Positions 33,924 through 43,264 are shown, numbered from the stretch's first letter. The stretch: DNA of 55,215 nt from Nitrosotalea sp. (GCA_025451075.1 JANWLA010000019.1:1-55215); one strand, 5' to 3'. The notes: generated by a model not told the origin, from the letters alone. Numbers and translations are program-made.

Positions 33924-34490
33924 TCAGGTTCCTTCCTTGTTTGCTATTTTTTCAAGTTTGGCAACTCTTTTTCGCAAAGAGTGTAGTTCTTTGTACACTT
34001 CGTCCATGTCTTTTTTTGTAGGCATGTTTGCGCTTTCAAGCAGTGTTGATGCCATGTTGTTCCAGTGCTTTGCAATTTCCAATTCACTTGTCACAAGCCT
34101 GCCAAAGTTTTCTGCAAAGTCAGACGAGTCAAATAATCGTGTAAAGTAATTTTCAAAGATATCAATCCATATGCGCTTTGATGCCTCTACATGCTCTGTA
34201 TCATTTGGAATCTCAGGCACCTTTCTTGTATACTCTTTTTGGGCCTCATTCCACGTATCTGCAAGTTGTTTGTAGTAAGCCGAGAGCCTTGTGTTAAATT
34301 CTGTCATGTCCTCGTTCATTTCGATTGTTTCGGTGCTTAGATTTTTGGCGTTTATTGCAAACTTTCGAAACGGCCCCGTGGCAGCAAGCGATTGCTGTCT
34401 GTTTGACATCAAATATAGCAAGTCAGTCCAGAAAAGAGAGTTGTGTTTGTAGTTTGCCAATGATTTTTTCATGTCTTGAGGGATTGCCAT
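33924..34490 (-). CDS. phaE: class III PHA synthase subunit PhaE
   Basis: The protein has 188 residues, rather short for PhaE (bacterial forms about 350, archaeal ones about 180-200). It is mostly helical. The core WIDIFENYFTRLFDSSDFAEN (quoted in part: FENYFTRLFDSS) is followed by a C-terminal coiled coil MDEVYKELHSLRKRVAKLEK, a standard PhaE feature. PhaE is required for PhaC activity. It is the first gene of the phaEC operon, with a TATA-like CTATACATATAG at 34514-34525, about 24 bp upstream. Confidence 0.88.
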   Translation of the reverse strand: MAIPQDMKKSLANYKHNSLFWTDLLYLMSNRQQSLAATGPFRKFAINAKNLSTETIEMNEDMTEFNTRLSAYYKQLADTWNEAQKEYTRKVPEIPNDTEHVEASKRIWIDIFENYFTRLFDSSDFAENFGRLVTSELEIAKHWNNMASTLLESANMPTKKDMDEVYKELHSLRKRVAKLEKIANKEGT

Positions 34491-34592
34491 GGGAAGTAGA
34501 ATAAATTAGGTTTCTATACATATAGAGATTACTCGTTATCATTTTTCATTGTAACAAATTGTTAAAAGGATGTATGATATACCAAGTAACTA

Positions 34593-35033
34593 GTGTCAAT
34601 CTCCAAACCCCAAGAAAAAATTGTAGATGCCAAACATCACCTATCAGTATGTGACGTGATGAGAGACAATACAAATGAGGTCATAATGAAAATTGAGGGT
34701 CTTTTGCCATCATACATTGAGAGTTTTGCAGACATGCAGGCAGAAGGCTTGCGCATTACGCGAGACTTTTTTGGGACATGCTACATTGCAGAAAAAGAAC
34801 TTCTCGAAAAGATGGGTGTTGACCAAAAAGCAATTGAATCATTTGACAAGTACTCCAAGGTAATAACAAAGACTACAGTCTCGGAAATAGACATGATAAA
34901 CAACTTTCAGAGGACATGGGTGGAAAACATCATGTCGTCAATGAAATCATATGATGATTATGTTAAAGTCATGATATCATCGTATGCCAAGATGCTAGAG
35001 TATACTTCGGCTCTGATTCCAAAGAGAACTTGA
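34593..35033 (+). CDS. phasin-like helical protein
   Basis: The protein has 146 residues, GTG start. It is all-helical with amphipathic heptads (YIESFADMQAEGLRITRDFF, and NNFQRTWVENIMSSMKSYDD). It sits divergent from phaEC, 102 bp away, and before a hydrolase gene. Sequence is not clearly phasin, but length, helicity and context suggest a granule-associated protein. It could also be a second PhaE-like partner. Confidence 0.6.
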   Translation: MSISKPQEKIVDAKHHLSVCDVMRDNTNEVIMKIEGLLPSYIESFADMQAEGLRITRDFFGTCYIAEKELLEKMGVDQKAIESFDKYSKVITKTTVSEIDMINNFQRTWVENIMSSMKSYDDYVKVMISSYAKMLEYTSALIPKRT

Positions 35034-35132
35034 GATTTTGCCGATCTTTTTTGGTGAATAAGGCTTTACTGATATTGTCATAACTAGTATCGCTAAAAAC
35101 TTATTTTGTTTGCAAAACCCACAGATTCACGG

Positions 35133-35921
35133 ATGAAAGAGAAATTTGTTACAATAAACAGGAATAATATCAGATATTTAGAAGACGGTCAATCTGATCG
35201 CAATCTCATCCTTCTTCACGGACTAGGTGGATATGCTGAAAGATGGAGTAACCTGATGCCACACCTGAACAAGAAATATCACATCTTTGCGCCAGATCTT
35301 ATCGGGTATGGCCAGAGTGACAAGCCTTCAGTTGATTACACTCCAGAGTTTTTTATAAAATTCGTTTTTGATTTTATGGAAACACTTGGGATCAAAAAGA
35401 CATTCGTGATAGGCACATCGCTTGGCGGACAGATAACTGCAGAATGTGCTGCAACCCAGAGTTCGGCAATTGAAAAGATAATCTTGATCTCGCCTGCTGG
35501 AATAATGAGAAAGTCCACACCCACACTTGATGCATATACCATGGCAGCACTATACCCCAATTATGATTCTGTAAAAAATGCATACCAGATGATGATAGGT
35601 CCAGACAAGCAAGTCTCCGAGATATCAATTGAGAGATTTGTCACCAACATGTCACGGCCAAATGCAAAGATGGTGTTTTTATCAACTCTTCTTGGGCTAA
35701 AGAATGCACCGGACATTTTTGATAAACTTGAAAAAATAAGTACCCCTACACTCGTGATTTGGGGCAAGGAGGACAAGCTGATACCTTTCGAGTACGCACA
35801 GCAGTTTGTCTCATCAATCAAAAACTGTGAGTTTATCCCAATGGAAGGATGCGGGCATTCCCCATATGTAGAAGACCCAATAAAACTCTCAGATATAATA
35901 ATAAAGTTTTTTGCAAAATGA
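35133..35921 (+). CDS. alpha/beta-hydrolase, possible PHA-related esterase
   Basis: The protein has 262 residues from the ATG at 35133 (GG directly upstream); a TTG at 35106 is the longer alternative. Catalytic triad: Ser96 in GTSLGG, Asp214 in WGKEDKLIP, His242 in GCGHSPYVEDP. The oxyanion HGLGG is at 29-33. This is the common serine-esterase type. Location next to phaEC and a phasin suggests hydrolysis of hydroxyalkanoate esters or oligomers, but such enzymes are broad and the substrate is inferred from context alone. Confidence 0.85.
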   Translation: MKEKFVTINRNNIRYLEDGQSDRNLILLHGLGGYAERWSNLMPHLNKKYHIFAPDLIGYGQSDKPSVDYTPEFFIKFVFDFMETLGIKKTFVIGTSLGGQITAECAATQSSAIEKIILISPAGIMRKSTPTLDAYTMAALYPNYDSVKNAYQMMIGPDKQVSEISIERFVTNMSRPNAKMVFLSTLLGLKNAPDIFDKLEKISTPTLVIWGKEDKLIPFEYAQQFVSSIKNCEFIPMEGCGHSPYVEDPIKLSDIIIKFFAK

Positions 35922-35962
35922 TTTTGTCATAGTTTAAAATTACAAGATTTTGTACTAGCACC

Positions 35963-36388
35963 ATGAAAGGCACCACAAATGAAGGAAGAACAACAATATC
36001 TGCAAATCACAGACTGTTACTTGTTTGCCTGTTTGCCTTGTTCATCATTGGTACAACATACTATTATCTAGACGACAGAAAGGAGATATATCAAGTCCAG
36101 TGGATTACAGCATCCATTTTGTGGTACATTACAATCGGTTTTAGCATAATCAAAGTCTGGACCAAGACAAGAATTGGATATCTTGTAGCTGGAATATTAT
36201 CATGGACGACATTTGTATTCTTGATGCTTGACAACGGGTATGTCGTATTTCACACTACACTAATTGCAGCCAGGCCAGACTATACCATGACAGTACGAAA
36301 TTTTATCGAGGCAGGTGTTGCATCACTTGGGATACTATCATCCCATAATGCATTCAACAAAACCAGACACAAGGCAAAACCTAATTGA
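35963..36388 (+). CDS. four-helix membrane protein
   Basis: The protein has 141 residues. A polar start (MKGTTNEGRTTISANH) is followed by four hydrophobic segments at about 16-35, 46-66, 73-92 and 112-130, with a basic tail (NKTRHKAKPN). No family is recognised. It lies between the hydrolase and patatin genes on the same strand with gaps of 41 and 78 bp. Confidence 0.55.
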   Translation: MKGTTNEGRTTISANHRLLLVCLFALFIIGTTYYYLDDRKEIYQVQWITASILWYITIGFSIIKVWTKTRIGYLVAGILSWTTFVFLMLDNGYVVFHTTLIAARPDYTMTVRNFIEAGVASLGILSSHNAFNKTRHKAKPN

Positions 36389-36466
36389 GACTGGACATGC
36401 TTCAAAATTTTGGGAATCATAGAAAACATCTAATCTAACAACATTACACAAATCACTAGACTACAA

Positions 36467-37546
36467 ATGCGCGCAGAAGATAATGAAAAATCAGACGAGA
36501 ATGTGCTCATCCTACAAGGGGGAGGCTCTCTTGGAGCCTATGAGTGTGGGGTGTACAAGGCCATTGACAAACTAAAGATAAAGATAGACGTTGTTGCGGG
36601 CACCTCAATTGGTGGAATCAATTCAGCAATAATTGCCGCAAGCAAGAACAACAACCCAGCAAAAGATTTAGAAGAATTTTGGCTCTCACTGTCGCATACT
36701 TCAACATCGCCTTTTCTTACCGAGCGCATGAGGATGATCTCTTCGTCAATTTATTCTGCAATGTGGGGAAACTCTAATGCATTTTCACCCCTTTGGTTTA
36801 GACCATCTTTTGAGTTTTTTTACAACTCTCCTTATCTTTATGACATTTCGCCGATGAAGACAACGCTTGAAAAATTTGTAGATTACACAAAGCTCAAGGA
36901 TCCTGCAAGACCAAGGCTCATAGTAACTGCCACTGACATCCAAAACGGAAAACCGTCCATATTTGACAGCAAGTATGACAACTTTACATCAGACCACGTC
37001 CTTGCAAGTGCTGGATACCCATTCTATGGAATTGCATGGACCAAGGTCAGCAACAGATACCTATGGGACGGGACCTTGCTGAGCAACACTCCATTAAGGG
37101 AGGTAATTGATGCATCACCCATACGGGATAAGCGAGTCATAATTGCAAACCTGTTTCCCAACAGCCAAGAAGAACTTCCAAAAAACATGATGGAGTCATG
37201 GCATAGGGCAAGAGATATCATACATACAGACAAGACTGACCAAGCAGTACGAATGTCAAAAATAATTTCAAGGTATCTTGTCATGATAAACAAAATGCAT
37301 GACCTTTTGAAATCTGCTCCACTTGATGATGTCAGTAAGAAAGAACTTGCAGCAATTGAACCAGAGTTTAACAAGCTTGCATGCCAGAGAGGCGCCATAA
37401 TAAAAGAGATAGTAAGAATTGAGAGAAAAGAGGATGCACATTATCTTTTCGAGGATGCAGACTTTTCAATTGATACCATAAAGAAATTGATAAAGTCTGG
37501 CGAACGTGATGCAATGAGGTCCTTGGAAGACTTTGGAAAAAAATAG
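36467..37546 (+). CDS. patatin-like phospholipase, candidate PHA depolymerase
   Basis: The protein has 359 residues. Patatin hallmarks: LQGGGSLGAYECGV (oxyanion GGGxxG, about 18-23), GTSIGG with nucleophile Ser47, and the DG dyad Asp201-Gly202 in LWDGTLLSN. The C-terminal 120 residues are helical. In Haloferax mediterranei a patatin-like protein (PhaZh1) degrades native PHA granules. Its position five genes from phaC makes the same role attractive here, otherwise it is a phospholipase. The domain is complete; no signal peptide, so it acts inside the cell. Confidence 0.87.
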   Translation: MRAEDNEKSDENVLILQGGGSLGAYECGVYKAIDKLKIKIDVVAGTSIGGINSAIIAASKNNNPAKDLEEFWLSLSHTSTSPFLTERMRMISSSIYSAMWGNSNAFSPLWFRPSFEFFYNSPYLYDISPMKTTLEKFVDYTKLKDPARPRLIVTATDIQNGKPSIFDSKYDNFTSDHVLASAGYPFYGIAWTKVSNRYLWDGTLLSNTPLREVIDASPIRDKRVIIANLFPNSQEELPKNMMESWHRARDIIHTDKTDQAVRMSKIISRYLVMINKMHDLLKSAPLDDVSKKELAAIEPEFNKLACQRGAIIKEIVRIERKEDAHYLFEDADFSIDTIKKLIKSGERDAMRSLEDFGKK

Positions 37547-37570
37547 TAAAAAAGAGAAGATTTGGGTCAA

Positions 37571-38513
37571 TCAGTGTTTGTGGTTAACAATTTTCTGTAG
37601 TTGGTGAATTAAATCAGCTGCTGCCTTGATGTTATTCCAAACATCATTTGATTGAGTTCCTTGATACTTGTTTGAGCCGACTTGGCCTAATGCAGTGCTT
37701 GCATTGTTAATATCCGTCTGTGTCTGGCTTACCAATGCGTGATATGAAGATGTGCTGTTTTTTGTAGCAAGAATATTTAGCTTTGCCTGGTCTACCGGGT
37801 TGCAGTTGCTGCTGCAAAGTGAAAGTTGTCAGGAGTCTTGCATCCATTGTATAAACAGAAACTATCTAGTGTTGCCTTGATCTGTGTGCTGTTTTGTGCA
37901 TTTTGTATTGCAAGTTCAAATGCCTGGACTTGAGCAGTTGCGTTGGTTGTCACTTTGTTTATTTCAGTGATGTCTTCACCACGCTTTGTCATTTTGCCAG
38001 TCATGTTCTGAGCACGAGTCAGTATCTGGTTGTACATCTCTGACTTGAGATTGCCCTTTTGCTGTTTTGCTACAAAGAGACAACTATTTTCTGTAGACCC
38101 AAGTGGGCTTGCGTCAGATTTTAATGTCGTGTTGATTGTTTTGCTGTGCACTGTTTTTAATATATTATGAGCACCAAGATTTGCGGTTCTAGAATCGCTG
38201 TTGTATACCTTGACATCAGTCTTGAACTGCACCACATTGCTGGCATTTACATCAGACTGTAAAGTGGCAAAGCCAGTACTTGTCTTTGCTATATCAGTAC
38301 TCAATGTAGCAGTAGTTGTAGAATTGTTTATCGCAGTTACAACATCACCAAGATATCCATAAGATATGCATTAGAGCATGTCATAGATGCAAGTTGCACC
38401 TGTAACTGTTTTTCTGCATATTGTGATTTGTTATCCGAGTCTGCAAATGCTGCAGATGGTAATGCAATCAGGACACATGCAATCAATGCCGTGTATTGGA
38501 GTCTAGTTTGCAT
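37571..38513 (-). pseudogene. secreted helical protein broken by two frameshifts
   Basis: Three frames must be joined to read one protein. Frame 1 starts at ATG 38513 with a signal peptide (QYTALIACVLIALPSAAFA), then meets a stop after 58 codons. Frame 2 continues near 38370 (YGYLGDVVTAINNSTT) through 170 residues to a stop at 37792. Frame 3 continues near 37805 (NPVDQAKLNILATKNS) to TGA 37571. Both jumps equal a single-base deletion; adding two bases back restores 945 bp, 314 residues. The product would be a secreted helical, Asn/Thr-rich protein with a few Cys. Real decay or two sequence errors are both possible. Confidence 0.8.
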
Positions 38514-38637
38514 GAGAAATATCTAATTGTATGTTTATAATGTACTGCGTATCATTGTGACTTAACAAAGTTACCCAAACCTTGTACGATATACAGCATA
38601 ATCTAAAAGATATAAGGTCAGGAAAACATGTTATGGC

Positions 38638-38760
38638 ATGGACGATAATAAAAATAAAGACCGCGAAGAATTTCCAGACGAGTCTTCTGAAAACAATGAC
38701 GAATCGGTAGAATTTTTGGATGATGAATTTGAAGAAGATGTTGATTCCAAAAAATCATAG
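38638..38760 (+). CDS. 40-residue highly acidic protein
   Basis: The gene runs from ATG 38638 to TAG 38758-38760. More than 40% of the residues are Asp or Glu (for example DDEFEEDVDS). An overlapping ATG at 38633 opens another frame without clear coding character. It may be a small acidic binding partner. The frame is short, so confidence is limited. Confidence 0.45.
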   Translation: MDDNKNKDREEFPDESSENNDESVEFLDDEFEEDVDSKKS

Positions 38761-38811
38761 TTTTTAGAAAAACTGACAATCACTTAAAAGCAGGACAGGG
38801 GTAATGGAATC

Positions 38812-39063
38812 ATGAATGATGGTCAGTATAATTCCCAGATTGAAAAAATTGCAGCAATAATACTAGAAGATAAAATATCTCTTGATGAGCAAGACGATGG
38901 CAGATTAAAAAAATATCGCGAAGTGGCAAAAAAACAATTCCACCTACAAGACGAGCCTGCTGCTCAACTTGTAAATGAGGCATTTTTGTACCTCAAGCTA
39001 AAAGGTGCAGATTCTGCTGATCCTCTCCAACATGGAGACCAGTTTGGTGCAGGATTTAGTTAA
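38812..39063 (+). CDS. small hypothetical soluble protein
   Basis: The protein has 83 residues, helical N-terminal two-thirds (IEKIAAIILEDKISLDEQDD, KKYREVAKKQFHL, LVNEAFLYLKLKG) and a flexible His/Gly end. It is probably cytosolic. No family is recognised. It follows the acidic ORF by 51 bp on the same strand. Confidence 0.5.
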   Translation: MNDGQYNSQIEKIAAIILEDKISLDEQDDGRLKKYREVAKKQFHLQDEPAAQLVNEAFLYLKLKGADSADPLQHGDQFGAGFS

Positions 39064-39078
39064 AGTAGAAAATATACT

Positions 39079-39576
39079 TTAGGCAAACTTGAGTCTAGTT
39101 TTTGCAGATATTGCAATTATGGAAATTACTGCAATCACAAGTACAATTGATGAGAGTACACCAAATTCTGGAACCACTTGTGTGCCTATCACCTCCACCT
39201 GTGAGGTATCCATAGGAATTGCTACAGTTATGGTTCGGTCAGTAGGTGTTTTGCTTTCTGCAAAGTCAGTATCTGCACCATCAACTAGCACAAAGAACTG
39301 GTCATCGCTTGCACCATTTTTTGCATCGATAAGAGACCTTGGCAATGTAACGGTAAGGTTTCCGTCAGAGGATGAATTTAGAGAAATTATAAGAGAAGTG
39401 TCTTGCGGGCTGATTGTCATGTCACTAATTATTGCACCAGAAATGTCATAATTTACAGGAAATGATTGGCCACTCTGAACATCTTTTATGACATACTGTG
39501 ATGTTTGTGCAAAAGCCGGTGCCACGCCCATTGAAAAAGCAATTGATAACATCACCACATATGAAGACCAATGCAT
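39079..39576 (-). CDS. short secreted PEFG-CTERM protein
   Basis: The protein has 165 residues from the ATG at 39576; an ATG at 39624 would add 16 polar residues before the signal. The signal peptide ends APAFA. A beta-sandwich of about 110 residues follows (DLTVTLPRSLIDAK-like segment: GNLTVTLPRSLIDAKNG). The C-terminus has VVPEFGVLSS plus a hydrophobic helix plus KTRLKFA, the classical PEFG-CTERM form. It would be processed and attached by an archaeosortase, not present here. Confidence 0.8.
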   Translation of the reverse strand: MHWSSYVVMLSIAFSMGVAPAFAQTSQYVIKDVQSGQSFPVNYDISGAIISDMTISPQDTSLIISLNSSSDGNLTVTLPRSLIDAKNGASDDQFFVLVDGADTDFAESKTPTDRTITVAIPMDTSQVEVIGTQVVPEFGVLSSIVLVIAVISIIAISAKTRLKFA

Positions 39577-39668
39577 GTTCTCTTTTTTACACTGTATTAT
39601 TTGACCTTTGCTAGCAATTTGCATTATTTAGAAAATTGAAAATAGAGGCATTTTGACAAGATATCAAG

Positions 39669-40604
39669 TTGTTTTTGATAAAACGCCAAACACTTTACTT
39701 TTTAATCCCAATTATATTATTTGCCACATTCTCTGGCAGTTCAGCAATGGGTGACACCCAAGGCAGTCAGTCACAAGTTAGCATTACGATAAAATATGCA
39801 AATGACACGTTAACTGGATACACTGTTCTTGCAGGCAGTCACCAAACGTATACTGTATCCCAAAAATATTCATGGCCAAAAGACTCACTCTCAAGATACA
39901 ACCTGCAGGCATATTCTGTTGACAATGGTCCAACAGTTCCAATTACCAGAGCAGCAGATGGAAATTTCACACTAGATGTTACAGCAGACTCTAACCACGT
40001 GATTTTATTTTTTGCAAGGCCTCAATTTCAGATTATAATACACGGTACAGACAATGCAACATTTTTTCCAGAATCTCCCACTGGGGATAACTGGTTTGAT
40101 GCAGGAACAGATGTCCAGTTTATTGTTCCATATGTATTACCAACAGACAATCAAACAAGACAACAACTTGACGGATGGTCAGCTGACAACTCTGACATCA
40201 ATGATACACCAAGACTAGAGTCTGGCTTGTTCAAATCTTCTGTGATACACATGTCAGTGACACAGACAGTTTATCTGGATTACAAGACCCAGTTTTACAT
40301 TCAGGTTATCTCCAGTTTTGGTAGAGCACTTGGTACAGGATGGTACAACTCGGGAGATATCGTAAACGTTTCAGTTATTCCAGGAAATGACATAATTGCA
40401 AACCATGTATTTGCAGGGTGGCAGGGCTCTGTAATAGGAAGCCAAAACCAAGTATCTGTGGAAACATTGGCAGATTCGCCAAAGGTTCTAGTTGCAATCT
40501 GGTCTGTAGACTACACCAACATTTCCATTGTTACCATAATCATAATTGCAATTTTGGTTTTGCTTGCAATTTACCAAAAAAGGAAAAAACCTTCCAAGAT
40601 GTGA
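39669..40604 (+). CDS. secreted membrane-anchored protein with InlB-like repeat
   Basis: The protein has 311 residues with a TTG start (39669 or the second TTG 6 bp on). The signal peptide ends about residue 28. Two or three beta modules follow. The last one (GTGWYNSGDIVNVSVIPG then HVFAGWQGSV) matches the bacterial/Listeria InlB-type repeat pattern W-x-x-G-x-x-V-x-(V/L)-x-A...F-x-GW. One C-terminal membrane helix (about 283-303) with a basic tail (KRKKPSKM) anchors it. It acts outside the cell; partner unknown. Confidence 0.72.
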   Translation: MFLIKRQTLYFLIPIILFATFSGSSAMGDTQGSQSQVSITIKYANDTLTGYTVLAGSHQTYTVSQKYSWPKDSLSRYNLQAYSVDNGPTVPITRAADGNFTLDVTADSNHVILFFARPQFQIIIHGTDNATFFPESPTGDNWFDAGTDVQFIVPYVLPTDNQTRQQLDGWSADNSDINDTPRLESGLFKSSVIHMSVTQTVYLDYKTQFYIQVISSFGRALGTGWYNSGDIVNVSVIPGNDIIANHVFAGWQGSVIGSQNQVSVETLADSPKVLVAIWSVDYTNISIVTIIIIAILVLLAIYQKRKKPSKM

Positions 40605-40650
40605 TGGACTCAAGAGCGAGAACTTAAAACTATCAGTTTTGATTACCAAC

Positions 40651-41979
40651 ATGTTGCTACAGAACCAGGACCCAGTAGCTTTAAGTGAAGAAATCCAAAA
40701 AATCATGGTGGCTAATGGTTTTAAAAGAGAGTGTTACTCCAAGATTCTAGATTATACTGTAAACCTGTTCGAGTCAAAGGGACTTGGGATTGATTATTAT
40801 GGCTATCACAACATCATCCATGAGCTTGAGGTGACCTATGTCACGCTGCTTGCTGCCCAAGGACAAATCACTCAGAGCATCCTCAAGCCAGAAGATTTTC
40901 CCTATCTCTTTGTTGCAGCACTATTCCATGATTACGATCCTCAAAAAAAGGTGGACAAGCCACATGAAGAGGATGCCGTAAAATTTGTCATGACAGATGA
41001 AAAGCTTGACACATTTCTAAAAGATGCAAGCATTGACAAAAATTTGATTGCAGCGCTCATACACAGAACCACATATCCTTGGAGCGGCGAGATAAAAGAT
41101 GTCACAGAGAAAAAAATTGAAGACTGTCTTAATTTATCAGGTATTGCAAAAGATGATCAGGAGAAAAGAGAGCATTTCAAGAAAGTTGGTTGGTTTCTCT
41201 CAGTTACAGACAGGATTGCAGGATACACGCTTGGAGACTTTGCAAAAGCACTGGAGATGGCACAGAAAAATGCCCACGCACTTGCATGGCATCCATATTA
41301 CATCGTCAGAAGGTCTGTTGCATATTTTGAAGATTTGCTCAACAATGATGCAGAAATGTATCGAAACGTATTGCAATCCCTGCCAAAAGACATGAGAAAA
41401 CATTTTACCGATAATGTTTTGTCTTTTATGAAACTGCGTGAGCAAGAGATCCAGATTGAAGGATCACTTGTCTATGACAATACAAAGTTTTTTGCAGTAA
41501 TAGAGTCAATGTCAAACAGGCAAGAACCAGAGTTTATAGAAACATTGACGGAAATCCACAAGCAACTGCCAAAGCCTTTACAGTTCAAAAAAGACCAGTT
41601 CATAGAATCAGTTACAGCAAAAGATACCATACTAAATACGCTAAGGCTTGGAAGCGACAATGGCCCAATAATTGGTTTTACAAAAGGCGGACCACTGGAG
41701 ACATACAAGCTCCGCCATGAAATCAGCGATGTAAACCATGGACTCAAAAATACCGCATTCATGGAACCACTTGCAATAAGGATGGGATACTGGGGTCAGA
41801 GCGGAGGAAGGGAGATGAGATTGTTGTTTAACATGCAGGCCCAGTCAAAGGGATACAAGTTTCTCACAAGTTTTGCATTGCGCGATGTGATTTCAAGCAG
41901 AATTAAAAGAAATGAGCAGATTGAGTTTGTCAGGCAGTTTGACCCAGAGCGCTGGGACTATTATCGTGTAACTCTATAA
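40651..41979 (+). CDS. HD-domain phosphohydrolase fused to an acetyltransferase-like domain
   Basis: The protein has 442 residues from the ATG at 40651; the frame extends upstream but overlaps the preceding gene. Residues 30-230 form an HD domain: His53 (YGYHN), the dyad His93-Asp94 in AALFHDYDP, and later SVTDRIAGY as the last acidic ligand. HD domains hydrolyse phosphate esters, including cyclic nucleotides. Residues about 300-440 look like a GNAT-type region (LRHEISDVNHGLKNTAF, then REMRLLFNMQAQSKGYKFL), with the second half resembling the GNAT fold only roughly. No signal or membrane part. Confidence 0.72.
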   Translation: MLLQNQDPVALSEEIQKIMVANGFKRECYSKILDYTVNLFESKGLGIDYYGYHNIIHELEVTYVTLLAAQGQITQSILKPEDFPYLFVAALFHDYDPQKKVDKPHEEDAVKFVMTDEKLDTFLKDASIDKNLIAALIHRTTYPWSGEIKDVTEKKIEDCLNLSGIAKDDQEKREHFKKVGWFLSVTDRIAGYTLGDFAKALEMAQKNAHALAWHPYYIVRRSVAYFEDLLNNDAEMYRNVLQSLPKDMRKHFTDNVLSFMKLREQEIQIEGSLVYDNTKFFAVIESMSNRQEPEFIETLTEIHKQLPKPLQFKKDQFIESVTAKDTILNTLRLGSDNGPIIGFTKGGPLETYKLRHEISDVNHGLKNTAFMEPLAIRMGYWGQSGGREMRLLFNMQAQSKGYKFLTSFALRDVISSRIKRNEQIEFVRQFDPERWDYYRVTL

Positions 41980-42145
41980 TAGAAAAATCTAGATTTTAAA
42001 GAAACGTTTCATAACAGGCACGAAATGAAATCCTTATGAAACATTTTCAAATTTTGAATAATTTTTTGTACAATCTTAGAATTCAGAATGGGTTTTTATA
42101 AATAAGAATCCTTTTTTAGGTAATCAACGATATAACAATTATTCT

Positions 42146-42394
42146 ATGGAAACCAAAACAGTATCACATCATGACATTAAGAAAATCATAAAGGAAGTTA
42201 AAAGCTACAAGCAAACCACTGATAAAGAGATAAGACTTTTGCATGTACAAATTGTAAAATTACATAAAATGATAGAGAAAAGTGTGATACCCGAAGACAA
42301 TCCTGACGCATATGAGATTAAGGCAATAAAGAATTTTGAATCCAAGAAGAAAAAAGGCGGTATGAAGTTTGTATCCTTGGATTCGTCAAGATAA
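42146..42394 (+). CDS. RelB-like antitoxin candidate
   Basis: The protein has 82 residues. A basic, helical N-terminus (SHHDIKKIIKEVKSYKQ) and a long amphipathic helix (LLHVQIVKLHKMIEKS) precede a flexible basic C-terminus (FESKKKKGGMKF). It lies 6 bp before a RelE-like toxin gene on the same strand. Size and order are as expected for an antitoxin. The DNA-binding motif is not clear, so the name comes from the pairing. Confidence 0.65.
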   Translation: METKTVSHHDIKKIIKEVKSYKQTTDKEIRLLHVQIVKLHKMIEKSVIPEDNPDAYEIKAIKNFESKKKKGGMKFVSLDSSR

Positions 42395-42400
42395 CTAGAC

Positions 42401-42667
42401 GTGCCAATCAAGGTTTTAGTCAAAAAAGAAATTTCTGATAAAATTGATGGATTTCATATGGATCTGAAAAATAGGATCAGAGAAGCGCTGAAGGAGCTTG
42501 AGACTACATGGCCCATGGTTAGACTTGACATGAAGAAACTAAAGGGATATGATAACCATTACAGGATTCGCGTTGGAGATTACAGGATTATTTTTTTCCA
42601 GGAATTAGGTACTGTAAAGGTTTACGATGTATCACATAGACGTGATGTGTATAAAGGAAAGGACTAG
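42401..42667 (+). CDS. RelE/ParE-family toxin
   Basis: The protein has 88 residues, GTG start. Typical RelE layout: two helices (VKKEISDKIDGFHMDLKNRI), then RLDMKKLKGYDNHYRIRVGDYR, IIFF, and a C-terminal strand with VYDVSHRRDVYK. These residues form the mRNA-cleaving surface of ribosome-dependent RelE toxins, including the basic Arg and a Tyr near the end. Activity would halt translation when the antitoxin is lost. Confidence 0.88.
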   Translation: MPIKVLVKKEISDKIDGFHMDLKNRIREALKELETTWPMVRLDMKKLKGYDNHYRIRVGDYRIIFFQELGTVKVYDVSHRRDVYKGKD

Positions 42668-42673
42668 CCGTTT

Positions 42674-43213
42674 CTAGATTTTAGCAATCTTTCTTGATTT
42701 GATAAATTTTGCAAGGTGGATGGCACCAATAAATGGCCATGATGCTACCAACACCAAAAATCCAAGCCAGACAACTGTACCATAGTTAAGATAGTTTGCA
42801 GCCAGGTTTAGCGGAAATGCATACTGGATCATTGTATCGGGTACATAATCAGACAAGACTGACTGGATGTATGGATGCAATGCATTCCATCCTACAAATA
42901 TGGTAACAAAGAGCAAGACTGCTTTTCTTCCAACATATTTTTCAAACTCGTTTTTTTGCATGTTTTTTACTTTATCTTCTAGTTGCCTCACTTCGCCATG
43001 CAGTTTTTCCATTGCAATCTCTGCATTTTTCTGGTAAGACTCGGGATCTTTTGGACCAAGATAGAGAGGTATCATTATTTGTAGATATTTTTGATCAGAA
43101 TCTGGAAGAGGTTTTCCTTTTTGCAAAATGTCTAAAAGATATTCCAGTCTTCCTTGGTCGCCTTTTCCAAGTATGATAATCTGCTGGATTGCACCGATTA
43201 GATCTTCTGACAA
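42674..43213 (-). CDS. membrane protein with N-terminal soluble and coiled-coil part
   Basis: The protein has 179 residues. Residues 1-70 are soluble (IQQIIILGKGDQGRLEYLLD, with PLYLGPKDPE). Residues 70-98 are a coiled coil (EVRQLEDKVKNMQKNEFE), 105-122 and 142-163 membrane helices. It is convergent with the toxin gene (6 bp). The family resembles widespread archaeal coiled-coil membrane proteins of unknown function. Confidence 0.6.
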   Translation of the reverse strand: MSEDLIGAIQQIIILGKGDQGRLEYLLDILQKGKPLPDSDQKYLQIMIPLYLGPKDPESYQKNAEIAMEKLHGEVRQLEDKVKNMQKNEFEKYVGRKAVLLFVTIFVGWNALHPYIQSVLSDYVPDTMIQYAFPLNLAANYLNYGTVVWLGFLVLVASWPFIGAIHLAKFIKSRKIAKI

Positions 43214-43264
43214 CAGTTGATAAAAAATTTACCCAGATAAAAGCGATTAGCACCAAAATTTAGT

